Source: Aurantimonas sp. HBX-1 (GTDB lineage Bacteria > Pseudomonadota > Alphaproteobacteria > Rhizobiales > Rhizobiaceae). From it: a stretch of DNA of 64,000 nt. Where the stretch lies: the NCBI RefSeq assembly GCF_021391535.1, contig NZ_CP090066.1:2927501-2991500 (forward strand), given 5' to 3'. Under the pieces are notes generated by a model. That model had not been told where the DNA came from and did no database searches. It saw nothing but the letters and a program-made list of their open reading frames with translations. Shown here one piece after another: positions 34,038-42,298 of the stretch (the stretch's first letter is position 1; every line of letters begins with the position of its first letter). Position numbers and translations under genes: made by a program.

Positions 34038-34193
34038 GCTCGTGCCTGCATGTTCGCTGGCGCACGCGACAGCCTGCCGCAAGTGCCGCAGGCATTCGTC
34101 AAACCCTTCATTGACGCAACGGACCTAATCGGCAATCTTCGCCGGGCTGGGAGGCACAAGACTATTTCCGAATAACTGTAAGGGAGGTTTACT

Positions 34194-35354
34194 ATGGTGC
34201 GACGCACGAATAACGACGGCGTATTGCCGATGACGGAAGCTTCGGTCAGCCGGCGCAAGTTCCTCAGGGGGGGCGCCGTGGTGGCAGGCGCGGCGGCGAG
34301 CAGCCTGGCAGCGCCGGCAGTGCTCGCGCAGTCGCCCGTGGTGGTGAAGATGCAGACGTCGTGGCCGGCGTCGGACATCTGGATGGACATGGCCCGCCAG
34401 TATGTCGAGCGGGTCGAGCAGATGAGCGGCGGCCGCCTCAAGATCGACCTTCTGCCCGCCGGCGCCGTCGTCGGCGCTTTCCAGGTCATCGACGCCGTCA
34501 ACGACGGCGTGCTCGATGCCGCGCACTCCGTCTCCGCCTACTGGTACGGGAAGAACAAGGCGTCCTCGCTGTTCGGCACCGGTCCGGTGTTCGGCGGCAA
34601 TCCGACGACGATGCTCTCCTGGTTCTACCAGGGCGGCGGGCGCGAGCTCTATCGGGAGCTCACGCAGGACAACATGGGCCTCAACATCGTCGGACTTCTC
34701 GGCTTCCCGATGCCGGCGCAACCGTTCGGATGGTTCAAGAACCCGATCGAGACGGTCGCAGACATCGGCGGCCTGAAATACCGCACCGTCGGCCTCGCCG
34801 CCGACCTCATGCAGTCGATGGGCATGAGCGTCACCCAGCTGCCCGGCGGTGAAATCGTCCCGGCGATGGAACGCGGCGTCATCGATGCCTTCGAATTCAA
34901 CAATCCGTCGTCCGACATGCGTTTCGGCGCCCAGGACGTCGCCAAGAACTACTATCTCGGCTCCTACCATCAGGCGTCCGAAGCCTTCGAGTTCCTGTTC
35001 AACCGGGACTTCATGGAAGATCTCGACGACGATCTGCGCGCCATCATGGAATACGGCGTCGAGGCGGCGTCGACGGCCAACACGGCGTTCGCTCTCGACA
35101 ACTATTCTTCCGATCTGCAGAAGCTGCAGAGCGAGAGCGGCGTCACCGTGCGCCAGACGCCGAAGGAAATCCTCGCCGCGCAGCTCGAGGCCTGGTCGGA
35201 GATGATCACCCAGCTGGAAACCGACCCCTTCATCAAGAAGGTGCTCGACAGCCAGCGCTCGTGGGTCGAGCGGGTGACCTACTACGAAATCCTCAACGCG
35301 CCGGACTACCGCCTGGCCTACGAGCATTTCTTCCCGGGCAAGCTCGACAGCTGA
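34194..35354 (+). CDS. dctP: TRAP transporter substrate-binding protein, DctP family
   Basis: A 386-residue periplasmic binding protein of a tripartite ATP-independent transporter. The N-terminus has a Tat-type signal (SRRKFLRGG, hydrophobic stretch, cleavage near PAVLAQ). Family blocks include WPASDIWMDMARQYVERVEQMSGGRLKIDLLPAG, FPMPAQPFGWFKNPIETV and the ligand-arginine region GGLKYRTVGLAADLMQSMG. This clade is annotated as mannitol/chloroaromatic or TakP-like 2-oxoacid binding; the ligand is not certain. GGGAGG lies 6 bases before the ATG. It heads the dctP-Q-M operon, followed by a partial terminator. Confidence 0.93.
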   Translation: MVRRTNNDGVLPMTEASVSRRKFLRGGAVVAGAAASSLAAPAVLAQSPVVVKMQTSWPASDIWMDMARQYVERVEQMSGGRLKIDLLPAGAVVGAFQVIDAVNDGVLDAAHSVSAYWYGKNKASSLFGTGPVFGGNPTTMLSWFYQGGGRELYRELTQDNMGLNIVGLLGFPMPAQPFGWFKNPIETVADIGGLKYRTVGLAADLMQSMGMSVTQLPGGEIVPAMERGVIDAFEFNNPSSDMRFGAQDVAKNYYLGSYHQASEAFEFLFNRDFMEDLDDDLRAIMEYGVEAASTANTAFALDNYSSDLQKLQSESGVTVRQTPKEILAAQLEAWSEMITQLETDPFIKKVLDSQRSWVERVTYYEILNAPDYRLAYEHFFPGKLDS

Positions 35355-35382
35355 TCGACGCAAGGCAGACGCCTTGAGCAAG

Positions 35383-35410
35383 CCCGGTGGCCCTGGCCAC
35401 CGGGTCTTTT
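35383..35410 (+). terminator. Partial terminator between dctP and dctQ
   Basis: CCCGGTGG-N6-CCACCGGG is followed by TCTTTTCT. It lies in the 78-base spacer and probably stops part of the transcription, giving more binding protein than membrane subunits. Confidence 0.75.
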
Positions 35411-35432
35411 CTGCAGATGGACTCGGGGGCCC

Positions 35433-36017
35433 ATGGTCGCTTTCATTCGCTTCGCCGACACCCTGTCGGCCGCTTTCGGCAAGACGTTCGGCTGGTTGAT
35501 CCTGCTGATGACCTTCGGGACGAGCTACGAGGTGTTCGTCCGCTACGTGCTCAACAACCCGACGGCATGGGCCTTCGACGTCTCCTTCATCATGTACGGC
35601 ACGCTGTTCATGATGGGCGGCGCCTACACGCTGTCGCGCGGCGGGCACGTGCGCGGTGACTTCCTCTACCGGCTCTGGCGTCCGAGGACACAGGCGACGG
35701 TCGACCTGATCCTGTATCTCTTCTTCTTCTTTCCCGGCGTGACCGCGCTGATCGTCACTGGCTGGAAATACGCCGCCCGCTCCGTCGGCTACGGCGAGGT
35801 CAGCGTCAACAGCCCCGCCGGCATCCCGATCTACCAGTTCAAGGCCGTCATGGTCGCCGCCGGCATCCTGCTGTTCATCCAGGGCATCGCGGAGATTCTG
35901 CGCTGCATCCAGTGCATTCGCACCGGTACCTGGCTGCGCGCCGAAGACGACGTGCAGGAGACCGAGGACATCATTCTCAACAAAGCCACAGCCGCGGAAA
36001 GCGACGCACACCCATGA
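35433..36017 (+). CDS. dctQ: TRAP transporter small membrane subunit, DctQ family
   Basis: A 194-residue protein with four hydrophobic segments, the normal topology for DctQ. Conserved features include TSYEVFVRYVLNNPTAWAFDVSFIMYGTLFMMGGAYTLSRGGHVRGD. It pairs with DctM to form the Na+-dependent carrier. The C-terminal tail is charged (VQETEDIILN). Its stop overlaps the dctM start (ATGA), so the two are translationally coupled. Confidence 0.93.
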   Translation: MVAFIRFADTLSAAFGKTFGWLILLMTFGTSYEVFVRYVLNNPTAWAFDVSFIMYGTLFMMGGAYTLSRGGHVRGDFLYRLWRPRTQATVDLILYLFFFFPGVTALIVTGWKYAARSVGYGEVSVNSPAGIPIYQFKAVMVAAGILLFIQGIAEILRCIQCIRTGTWLRAEDDVQETEDIILNKATAAESDAHP

Positions 36018-37429
36018 CCGAACCGCAGGTTGCCCTCTTTATGCTGGGGCTGTTCATCTTCCTGGTCTTCCTCGGGTTCCCCATCGCTTTCACCCTGATG
36101 GCGATGGGCATCATCTTTGGCTACTACGCCTATTTCGACGGCGACCGGATGTGGCGCGCCTTCAATCGTCTCGACGAGGACGCCGGCCTCTACGACAGCG
36201 TCACCCTCTGGCTCGACGGGTTCTTCAATAGCCGGATCTTCGACCTGTTCATCAACCAGACCTATACGGTGATGAGCAACGAGGTGCTGACCGCCGTGCC
36301 GCTGTTCCTGTTCATGGGATACGTGGTCGAGCGCGCCAACATCGTCGATCGGCTGTTCACCACGCTCAACGTCGCCTCGAAGAACGTTCCGGGCTCGCTC
36401 GGCGTCGCGGCGCTGATCACCTGCGCCCTGTTTGCCACCGCGACCGGCATCGTCGGGGCCGTGGTGACGCTGATGGGGCTGCTCGCCCTGCCGGCGATGC
36501 TGAAGGCCCGCTACGACACGTCCTTCGCCACCGGCATCATTTGCGCCGGCGGCACGCTTGGCATCCTGATCCCGCCCTCGATCATGCTGATCGTCTATGC
36601 GGCGGCATCCGGCACCTCGATCGTCAGGCTCTACGCCGGCGCCCTTCTCCCGGGCTTCCTGCTGGTCGGGCTGTACATGGTCTATGTCGTCGGCCGGTCG
36701 ATCCTGCAGCCGTCCGTCGCGCCGAAGCCGGCACCGGGCGAGATTCCCGACGTGCCTTTCGGCCGGGTGCTGTTCATGATCGTCACGTCGTTCCTGCCGC
36801 TGGCGGTGCTGATCCTGGCGGTGCTCGGCTCGATCCTGTTCGGCCTCGCGACGCCGACGGAAGCGGCGGCGATCGGTGCGCTCGGCGGCCTGCTGCTGGC
36901 GGTGGCGTATCGGGCCATGACCTTCCAGCGCCTGCGGGAGTCTGTGTACCTGACGGTGCGCACGACCGCGATGGTCTGCTGGCTGTTCGTCGGCTCCTAC
37001 ACCTTCTCCTCGGTGTTCTCCTATCTCGGCGGCGAGGCGGTCATCTCGGAGTTCGTCCAGGGTCTCGACCTGACGCCGTTCCAATTCCTGCTGCTGGCCC
37101 AGGTGATCATCTTCCTGCTCGGCTGGCCGCTTGAGTGGAGCGAGATCATCATCATCTTCGTGCCGATCTTCCTGCCGCTCCTGCCGATGTTCGGCATCGA
37201 CCCGCTGTTCTTCGGCATCCTCGTCGCGCTGAACCTGCAGACGTCGTTCCTGACACCGCCCATGGCGATGAGCGCCTATTACCTCAAGGGAATCGCCCCA
37301 CCGGAGGTGCGCCTGACGCAGATCTTCATGGGCCTGATTCCCTTCCTGTTCATGGTGTTCCTGGCCATGGCGATCGTCTACATCTTCCCGCAGATCGTCT
37401 TCTACCTGCCCGATGCCGTCTATGGCTGA
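36014..37429 (+). CDS. dctM: TRAP transporter large membrane subunit, DctM family
   Basis: DctM is the transport subunit, an elevator-type carrier. The 471-residue protein has about twelve hydrophobic segments and the family motifs GCLFATATGIVGAVV-like (here CALFATATGIVGAVV), GGTLGILIPPSIMLIVYAAASGTSI and, late in the sequence, NLQTSFLTPPMAMSAYYLKG. An in-frame extension upstream overlaps dctQ and is ignored in favour of the ATG at 36014. Its stop overlaps the start of the amidase-like gene, so the operon continues. Confidence 0.95.
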   Translation: MTEPQVALFMLGLFIFLVFLGFPIAFTLMAMGIIFGYYAYFDGDRMWRAFNRLDEDAGLYDSVTLWLDGFFNSRIFDLFINQTYTVMSNEVLTAVPLFLFMGYVVERANIVDRLFTTLNVASKNVPGSLGVAALITCALFATATGIVGAVVTLMGLLALPAMLKARYDTSFATGIICAGGTLGILIPPSIMLIVYAAASGTSIVRLYAGALLPGFLLVGLYMVYVVGRSILQPSVAPKPAPGEIPDVPFGRVLFMIVTSFLPLAVLILAVLGSILFGLATPTEAAAIGALGGLLLAVAYRAMTFQRLRESVYLTVRTTAMVCWLFVGSYTFSSVFSYLGGEAVISEFVQGLDLTPFQFLLLAQVIIFLLGWPLEWSEIIIIFVPIFLPLLPMFGIDPLFFGILVALNLQTSFLTPPMAMSAYYLKGIAPPEVRLTQIFMGLIPFLFMVFLAMAIVYIFPQIVFYLPDAVYG

Positions 37430-38759
37430 TCGCCGCATTCTCGACCTGCCGGCCGTCGTGCTGCGGGAACGGCTGGCAAGCGGCGCGATGCGGGCGATCG
37501 AACTGACGGAAGCAGTGATCGCCCGGGTCGACTGCCTGGGAACGGCCTCCACCGGCTTCACCTGGTTCGACCCCGGCTTCGCGCGGCGGCAGGCCGCCTC
37601 GCTCGACCAGTTCCGCGGACGCGGGCGTGCGCTCGGCGCGTTGCACGGGCTGGTCGTCGCCGTCGACGATACGATCGATACGGCCTGGATTCCGACCGGG
37701 CGGGGCTTCGCGCCATTCGACGGCCACGTGCCGGAGAAGGAGTCAGCCATCGTCGAGCAGCTGCGCAGCGCCGGGGCGATGGTGGCGGGCAAGACCCGGG
37801 TGGCGGAACTCGGCGTCGGCGGCTTCCGCGGGGACGGACAGAATGGGGGCGGTTCCGCCGCGACGCGCGACGGTGCAGCGGCGGCGGTCGCCAACGGCGT
37901 CGTTCCGCTGGCCGTCGGCCTGGACGGAGGCTCCTCCCTCGTCGCCGCGGCGGCGTCGGCCGGGGTGACCGGCTACCGGCCGAGCTTCGGCGCGATCTCC
38001 CGCCGCGGCACGCTGGATCTGGTGCCCAGTCTCACGGCCCCTTGCGTCTTCGCGCCGGACGTCGCCGGCGTGGCGCTGATCGCGGAAGCCCTGTTCGGCT
38101 TCGACGCAGCCGACCCCGCGACCACCCTGGCGCCGCACCCGCGGCTCCTGGAACACGCGGGCAGCCCGCCGCCGGTAACCCCGACGCTGGCCTTCGTGCG
38201 CACGCCGTGGTGGGATTGCGCCAGCGCCGAGATGCAGGAGGCTTTCGACGAGCTGATCGCGGCTCTCGGCGAGCGCTGTTTCGAGGCGCCGCTGCCGCAG
38301 ATCTTCGCCGACGCCCGGATCCTCGCCGAACGCGTCATGCTTGCGGAGATGGCGAAGAACCTGACGGGCATCCGCCAGCGGCACGCGGCAGCGCTGTCCC
38401 AGGCCCTGTCCGAAAGGCTCTCCGAGGGCGATGCGGTGCTCGCGCGGGACTATCTGGCGGCGCTGGACTGGCGGAAGGTCCTCTACGCGGGGATCGAGAC
38501 GATCTTCGAGCGATGCGACGCCATCGTCACGCCTGCCGCCATCGGCCCAGCGCGCGACGGCCAGGCGACGCAGGACGCGACCGCGTTCAATGCGCTCTGG
38601 ACGTTTCTGGGCGTTCCGAGCGTCACGCTGCCGCTGCTGGAGACGCCCGACGGCCTGCCGATGGGCGTGCAGCTGGTCGGGCGGCGCGGCGAGGATGCCA
38701 GGCTGCTGCGCACCGCACAGTGGCTCCAAACACTGTTTCAACAGGAGATGCAGGGATGA
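37422..38759 (+). CDS. Amidase-signature-fold protein lacking catalytic residues
   Basis: A 445-residue protein with the amidase-signature fold: LHGLVVAV, GAMVAGKTRVAELGVGG, GVTGYRPSFGAISRRGTLDLVPSLT and a C-terminal LPMGVQLVG. The Ser-Ser-Lys triad is not intact. In the usual VAVKD motif the lysine is Asp82 (VAVDD). The GGSSGGS loop reads AATRDGA around residues 146-152, losing the bridging serine. Only the nucleophile position in DGGSS (Ser171) remains, with the following arginine also lost. It is therefore probably a binding or scaffolding protein. It overlaps dctM by 8 bases and the next gene by 4, so it belongs to the TRAP operon. Confidence 0.85.
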   Translation: MADRRILDLPAVVLRERLASGAMRAIELTEAVIARVDCLGTASTGFTWFDPGFARRQAASLDQFRGRGRALGALHGLVVAVDDTIDTAWIPTGRGFAPFDGHVPEKESAIVEQLRSAGAMVAGKTRVAELGVGGFRGDGQNGGGSAATRDGAAAAVANGVVPLAVGLDGGSSLVAAAASAGVTGYRPSFGAISRRGTLDLVPSLTAPCVFAPDVAGVALIAEALFGFDAADPATTLAPHPRLLEHAGSPPPVTPTLAFVRTPWWDCASAEMQEAFDELIAALGERCFEAPLPQIFADARILAERVMLAEMAKNLTGIRQRHAAALSQALSERLSEGDAVLARDYLAALDWRKVLYAGIETIFERCDAIVTPAAIGPARDGQATQDATAFNALWTFLGVPSVTLPLLETPDGLPMGVQLVGRRGEDARLLRTAQWLQTLFQQEMQG

Positions 38760-38923
38760 CCCTGGAGCGCTTCTTGTCTGCCGTCGCCTTCGTGGTCCTG
38801 TGCGTCTTCCTGCTGGTGCTGGTCACCAAGGTTGCGACGCTCGACCTGACGATCGTGGTGCTGGTGACCGTCCTGCTGTGCGGCTACGACCTGTTCTTCC
38901 ATCGCGTGCCGCCGCACCCGTGA
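38756..38923 (+). CDS. Small two-helix membrane protein at the end of the TRAP operon
   Basis: A 55-residue protein, MTLERFLSAVAF at the start and FFHRVPPHP at the end. Two hydrophobic stretches (about residues 6-25 and 29-47) make it a likely inner-membrane hairpin. The ATG overlaps the amidase-like stop (ATGA), and AGGAG lies about 9 bases upstream. I do not recognise a family. Coupling to the operon suggests an accessory role for the transporter or for membrane attachment of the amidase-like protein. Confidence 0.7.
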   Translation: MTLERFLSAVAFVVLCVFLLVLVTKVATLDLTIVVLVTVLLCGYDLFFHRVPPHP

Positions 38924-38946
38924 CGGGCAAAGCCGAGGCAAAAACG

Positions 38947-38976
38947 AAAAAGCCCGGCGCGAAGGCCGGGCTTTTC
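38947..38976. terminator. Bidirectional terminator between the TRAP operon and rpmE
   Basis: AGCCCGGC (38951-38958) and GCCGGGCT (38965-38972) form an 8-bp stem with A-rich sequence on one side and TTTT on the other, so it can end transcription from both sides. Confidence 0.82.
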
Positions 38977-38996
38977 GGGCGACAGGTCGCCGAAGA

Positions 38997-39218
38997 CTAG
39001 ATCTTGAGGCCTTCGTAGCGCTTCTTGAAGCGCGACACGCGGCCACCGCGATCGAGCAGATGCTGGTTGCCGCCGGTCCAGGCCGGGTGGCTGGTCGGGT
39101 CGATGTCGAGATTCATCTTGTCGCCCTGCGAACCCCAGGTCGACCGGGTCTCGTACTCCGTACCATTCGTCATCACGATGGTGATGTTGTGGTAGTTCGG
39201 GTGGATGTCTTTCTTCAT
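38997..39218 (-). CDS. rpmE: Large-subunit ribosomal protein L31
   Basis: A 73-residue L31: MKKDIHPNYHNITIVMTNG, STWGSQGDKMNLDIDPTSHPAWTG, and VSRFKKRYEGLKI at the end. There are no cysteines, so this is the zinc-independent (C-minus) form, common in alphaproteobacteria. The open frame extends upstream, but the ATG at 39218 matches the family start. It is divergent from the ABC exporter gene, a neighbourhood seen in other rhizobia. Confidence 0.96.
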   Translation of the reverse strand: MKKDIHPNYHNITIVMTNGTEYETRSTWGSQGDKMNLDIDPTSHPAWTGGNQHLLDRGGRVSRFKKRYEGLKI

Positions 39219-39405
39219 CGCCTTCGGTCCTTGGTCCTGCCGGCTCCCCTGACACGCTTGAGCCACTGCGGCAAAGCCGCCGGACGGTCTCGATGTCGCG
39301 GGGATCACGGAGCGCGCTTCGCTTCCAAAATCAGGGTCGAGCCTATACATCAGGGCCGGTCGGGGCACAAGAGCCGGCCCGGCGTCCAACAGCCTGGAGA
39401 CGAGC

Positions 39406-41211
39406 GTGGCCGATACCATCATGGTGGAACCCAAGGACGCGGCCAGACGGCGCAATCTGCGGCCGCTGGCCCGGCTGGTACCCTACATGCTCCGCTACAA
39501 GGGGCTGGTGACCGGGGCGGTGATCTGCCTGGCGCTCGCCGCCGTCACCACGCTGTCGCTGCCGCTCGCCGTCCGGCGTGTCGTCGATCACGGCTTCGCC
39601 ACGTCCGACACCGGCTTCATCGACCTCTATTTCGCGACGCTCATCCTGCTCGCGCTGGTGCTCGCCGTCGCCAGCGCCGGCCGCTACTTCTTCGTCATCA
39701 CGCTCGGCGAGCGGGTCGTCGCGGACCTGCGCAAGGACGTGTTCGCGCATGTCACGCGGCTCTCGCCGGCCTTCTTCGACCGCTCGATGTCGGGCGAGAT
39801 CATCTCCCGGCTGAGCGCCGACACGACGCAGGTGAAGTCCGCCGTCGGCGCCACCGCGTCGCTCGCGCTGCGCAATGCCATCCTGTTCTTCGGCGCTGTG
39901 ACGATGATGGTGGTCACCAGCCCCGGCCTGTCGCTGATCGTGATCGGCGCGATTCCGGTCATCGTCCTGCCGCTCGTCGCCTTCGGCCGCTCGGTCCGGC
40001 GCCGTTCGCGCCTCGCGCAGGATACGCTGGCCGACGCCACCGCCTATGCCAGCGAGGCGATCGGGGCGATGCGCACGGTCCAGGCCTTCACCGGCGAGGC
40101 GGCGGCCTCCAGCCGCTTCTCGCGGGCGGTGGACGTCGCCTTCGGCGCGGCGCGTTCCTCGATCACCGCCCGGGCCTTCCTCACCGCCTTCGCGATCTTC
40201 CTGATCTTCGGCTCGATCATCGCCGTGCTGTGGATCGGCGCCCAGCGGGTGACGGCCGGCACGATGACCCCCGGCACGCTCGGCCAGTTCCTGCTCTACG
40301 CGGTGTTCGCGGCGGGCGCGCTGGGGCAGCTATCGGAGGTCTGGGGCGAACTCGCCCAGGCGGCGGGCGCAGCCGAGCGCCTCAGCGAGCTGCTCGCCGA
40401 GGAATCCGGCGTGCGGCAGGCCGCCCATCCGCTGCCGATGCCGGTGCCGGCTGAGGGCGCCGTGGTGTTCGAGAATGTCAGCTTCGCCTATCCGTCGCGG
40501 CCGGACCTGCCGACCGTGCACCAGCTGTCCTTCTCGGTGCGGCCCGGCGAGACGGTGGCGATCGTCGGCCCGTCCGGCGCCGGCAAGTCGACCGTCTTCT
40601 CGCTGATCGAACGCTTCTATGACCCGGACGCCGGCCGCATCCTCGTCGACGGCGTGGACATCAGAGAGGCCGACCTGCACGCGCTGCGCAGCCGGATCGC
40701 CTTCGTGCCGCAGGACGTCTCGATCTTCGCCGCCAACGCGGCCGAGAACATCGGCTTCGGCGAAATCCAACCGGACGCCGGCCGGATCCGCGCGGCGGCG
40801 CGTTCGGCGCTTGCCGACGGCTTCATCGAGGCGCTGGACAAGGGCTACGACACGATCATCGGCGAGCGCGGCATCACGCTGTCGGGCGGGCAGCGCCAGC
40901 GCATCGCCATCGCGCGCGCCATCCTGCGCGACGCGCCGATCCTGCTGCTCGACGAGGCGACCTCGGCGCTCGATGCGGAGAGCGAGAAGCTGGTGCAGAT
41001 CGCGCTGGAGAAGCTGATGCAGGGGCGCACCACCCTGGTCATCGCGCATCGCCTGGCGACCGTCCTCAAGGCCGACAGGATCCTCGTGCTGGACCAGGGC
41101 CGGATCGTCGAAGAGGGCAACCATGCATCGCTGATCGCCAAGGGCGGCATCTACGCGCGGCTCGCGCGGCTGCAGTTCGACGCCGGCCGCAGCGACATCG
41201 CCGCGGAATAA
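39406..41211 (+). CDS. ABC transporter, fused permease and ATPase (MsbA/LipidA-exporter-like)
   Basis: A 601-residue half-transporter of the type IV exporter class. The N-terminal membrane domain has six hydrophobic segments and SPAFFDRSMSGEIISRLSADTTQVK. The ATPase has Walker A GPSGAGKST, Q-loop VPQDVSIF, signature LSGGQRQRIAIARAI, Walker B ILLLDEATSALD and H-loop VIAHRLATV. It probably works as a homodimer exporting a lipid or hydrophobic compound. The start is a GTG at 39406 with GGAGA six bases upstream; an ATG at 39421 is possible. It stands alone. Confidence 0.93.
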   Translation: MADTIMVEPKDAARRRNLRPLARLVPYMLRYKGLVTGAVICLALAAVTTLSLPLAVRRVVDHGFATSDTGFIDLYFATLILLALVLAVASAGRYFFVITLGERVVADLRKDVFAHVTRLSPAFFDRSMSGEIISRLSADTTQVKSAVGATASLALRNAILFFGAVTMMVVTSPGLSLIVIGAIPVIVLPLVAFGRSVRRRSRLAQDTLADATAYASEAIGAMRTVQAFTGEAAASSRFSRAVDVAFGAARSSITARAFLTAFAIFLIFGSIIAVLWIGAQRVTAGTMTPGTLGQFLLYAVFAAGALGQLSEVWGELAQAAGAAERLSELLAEESGVRQAAHPLPMPVPAEGAVVFENVSFAYPSRPDLPTVHQLSFSVRPGETVAIVGPSGAGKSTVFSLIERFYDPDAGRILVDGVDIREADLHALRSRIAFVPQDVSIFAANAAENIGFGEIQPDAGRIRAAARSALADGFIEALDKGYDTIIGERGITLSGGQRQRIAIARAILRDAPILLLDEATSALDAESEKLVQIALEKLMQGRTTLVIAHRLATVLKADRILVLDQGRIVEEGNHASLIAKGGIYARLARLQFDAGRSDIAAE

Positions 41212-41378
41212 ACGGGCCTGCCTTGCCTCTGCCGCCCGCCCTGCCCTGCCAATCATGACGGAAACTTCAGCCGCATCCTCCAGCCGGTCACGGAGCCGTC
41301 AGATCTGAAGCCATGTTGCCCCGGCGATCGTCTCTTCCCGGACCATACCGGTCCAGAAGCACGAAAGGACGATCGCAC

Positions 41379-41792
41379 ATGAAGCGCACGATGATCACGA
41401 TCTTCGCCACCACGGCCCTGTCCACAGCAGCACTCGCCCAGGCCGACATGACGCCCGCCGTCACCGCCTCGGACCAGGACGTTTCCAGCGGCATCGTCAG
41501 TGCCGATTCCGTGACCGCCGGGGAGAACGGCTGGCTCGTGGTGCACCGCACGGATTCGGCGATGAAGCCCGGCCCCGTTGTCGGCTATGCGCCGATCCGC
41601 GCGGGAACGACGAACGACGTCGCCGCGATCCTCCAGGAAGAGGTCGCCAGCGGCGACATGCTGATGCTGATGGTCCACTCGGAAGCCGGTGGCACGAAGA
41701 CCGGGGTCTTCGAGTACACGCTCGGCGCCAAGGAAGACGGCCCGATCCGCGTCGACGACAAGCTCGTCATGCAGACGATCACGGCCGAGTAA
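41379..41792 (+). CDS. Exported DUF7282-like small protein
   Basis: A 137-residue protein with a signal peptide (MKRTMITIFATTALSTAALAQ). The mature part is beta-rich: SADSVTAGENGWLVVHRTDS, KPGPVVGYAPIRAGTTNDV, MLMLMVHSEAGGTKTGVFEY. This pattern resembles the DUF7282 domain, found in archaeal and bacterial exported proteins of unknown role. The ATG at 41379 is preceded by AAAGGA at about 10 bases. No operon partner is evident. Confidence 0.75.
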   Translation: MKRTMITIFATTALSTAALAQADMTPAVTASDQDVSSGIVSADSVTAGENGWLVVHRTDSAMKPGPVVGYAPIRAGTTNDVAAILQEEVASGDMLMLMVHSEAGGTKTGVFEYTLGAKEDGPIRVDDKLVMQTITAE

Positions 41793-41845
41793 GCCGCCGC
41801 CCGGGGGCTACTGCGGCCCGGTCCGCCGGATGCGTTGCCGGCCCC

Positions 41846-42178
41846 TTAGAGGGTCGGCGGCGTTGCGGTGACCTCGATCGCGGCGAACCAGGCCGAGAGA
41901 TCGGCAATGTCCTCGTCGCTGAGGCTCTGAGCGATGATCGACATCTGCTGGTGCTGGCGGCGTCCGTCGCGGAACGCCTTCAGCTGCTCGGCGAGGTAGA
42001 TGCTGCTGTCGCCGGCAATGTTCGGCGCGTCGGGCGCCGTGGCGATGCCGTCGCTGCCGTGGCAGGTGGCGCACATCTGCGCCTTCTGCCGTCCGGCCGA
42101 GAGGTCGGCGGCAAGCGCGGGGCCGGCCGCGATCTGCACGGCGAGCAGGGCCGCGGCGGGCCGCGTGAAACGATTCAT
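41846..42178 (-). CDS. Periplasmic class I cytochrome c
   Basis: A 110-residue exported c-type cytochrome. The signal peptide ends near ALAADLSAG. One haem site CATCH is at residues 36-40, and the likely axial methionine is Met79 in QHQQMSII. The shape (HGSDG, APNIAGDSSIYLAEQLKAFRDG) matches small cytochromes of the c4/c5-like group. It lies 120 bases downstream of the sugar-dehydrogenase-like gene on the same strand, so it is a candidate electron acceptor for that enzyme. Confidence 0.92.
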   Translation of the reverse strand: MNRFTRPAAALLAVQIAAGPALAADLSAGRQKAQMCATCHGSDGIATAPDAPNIAGDSSIYLAEQLKAFRDGRRQHQQMSIIAQSLSDEDIADLSAWFAAIEVTATPPTL

Positions 42179-42298
42179 CCTGGATCCTTCATGATTGCGA
42201 TCGGACGGCCGCTGCCGGCCGCCCGGCGATGGCGGCAAGCCCCGCCCGCAAGGCCGCTCCCGCGCCCGCAGGGGCGCAGGAGCCTGAGACGAGGCCGG

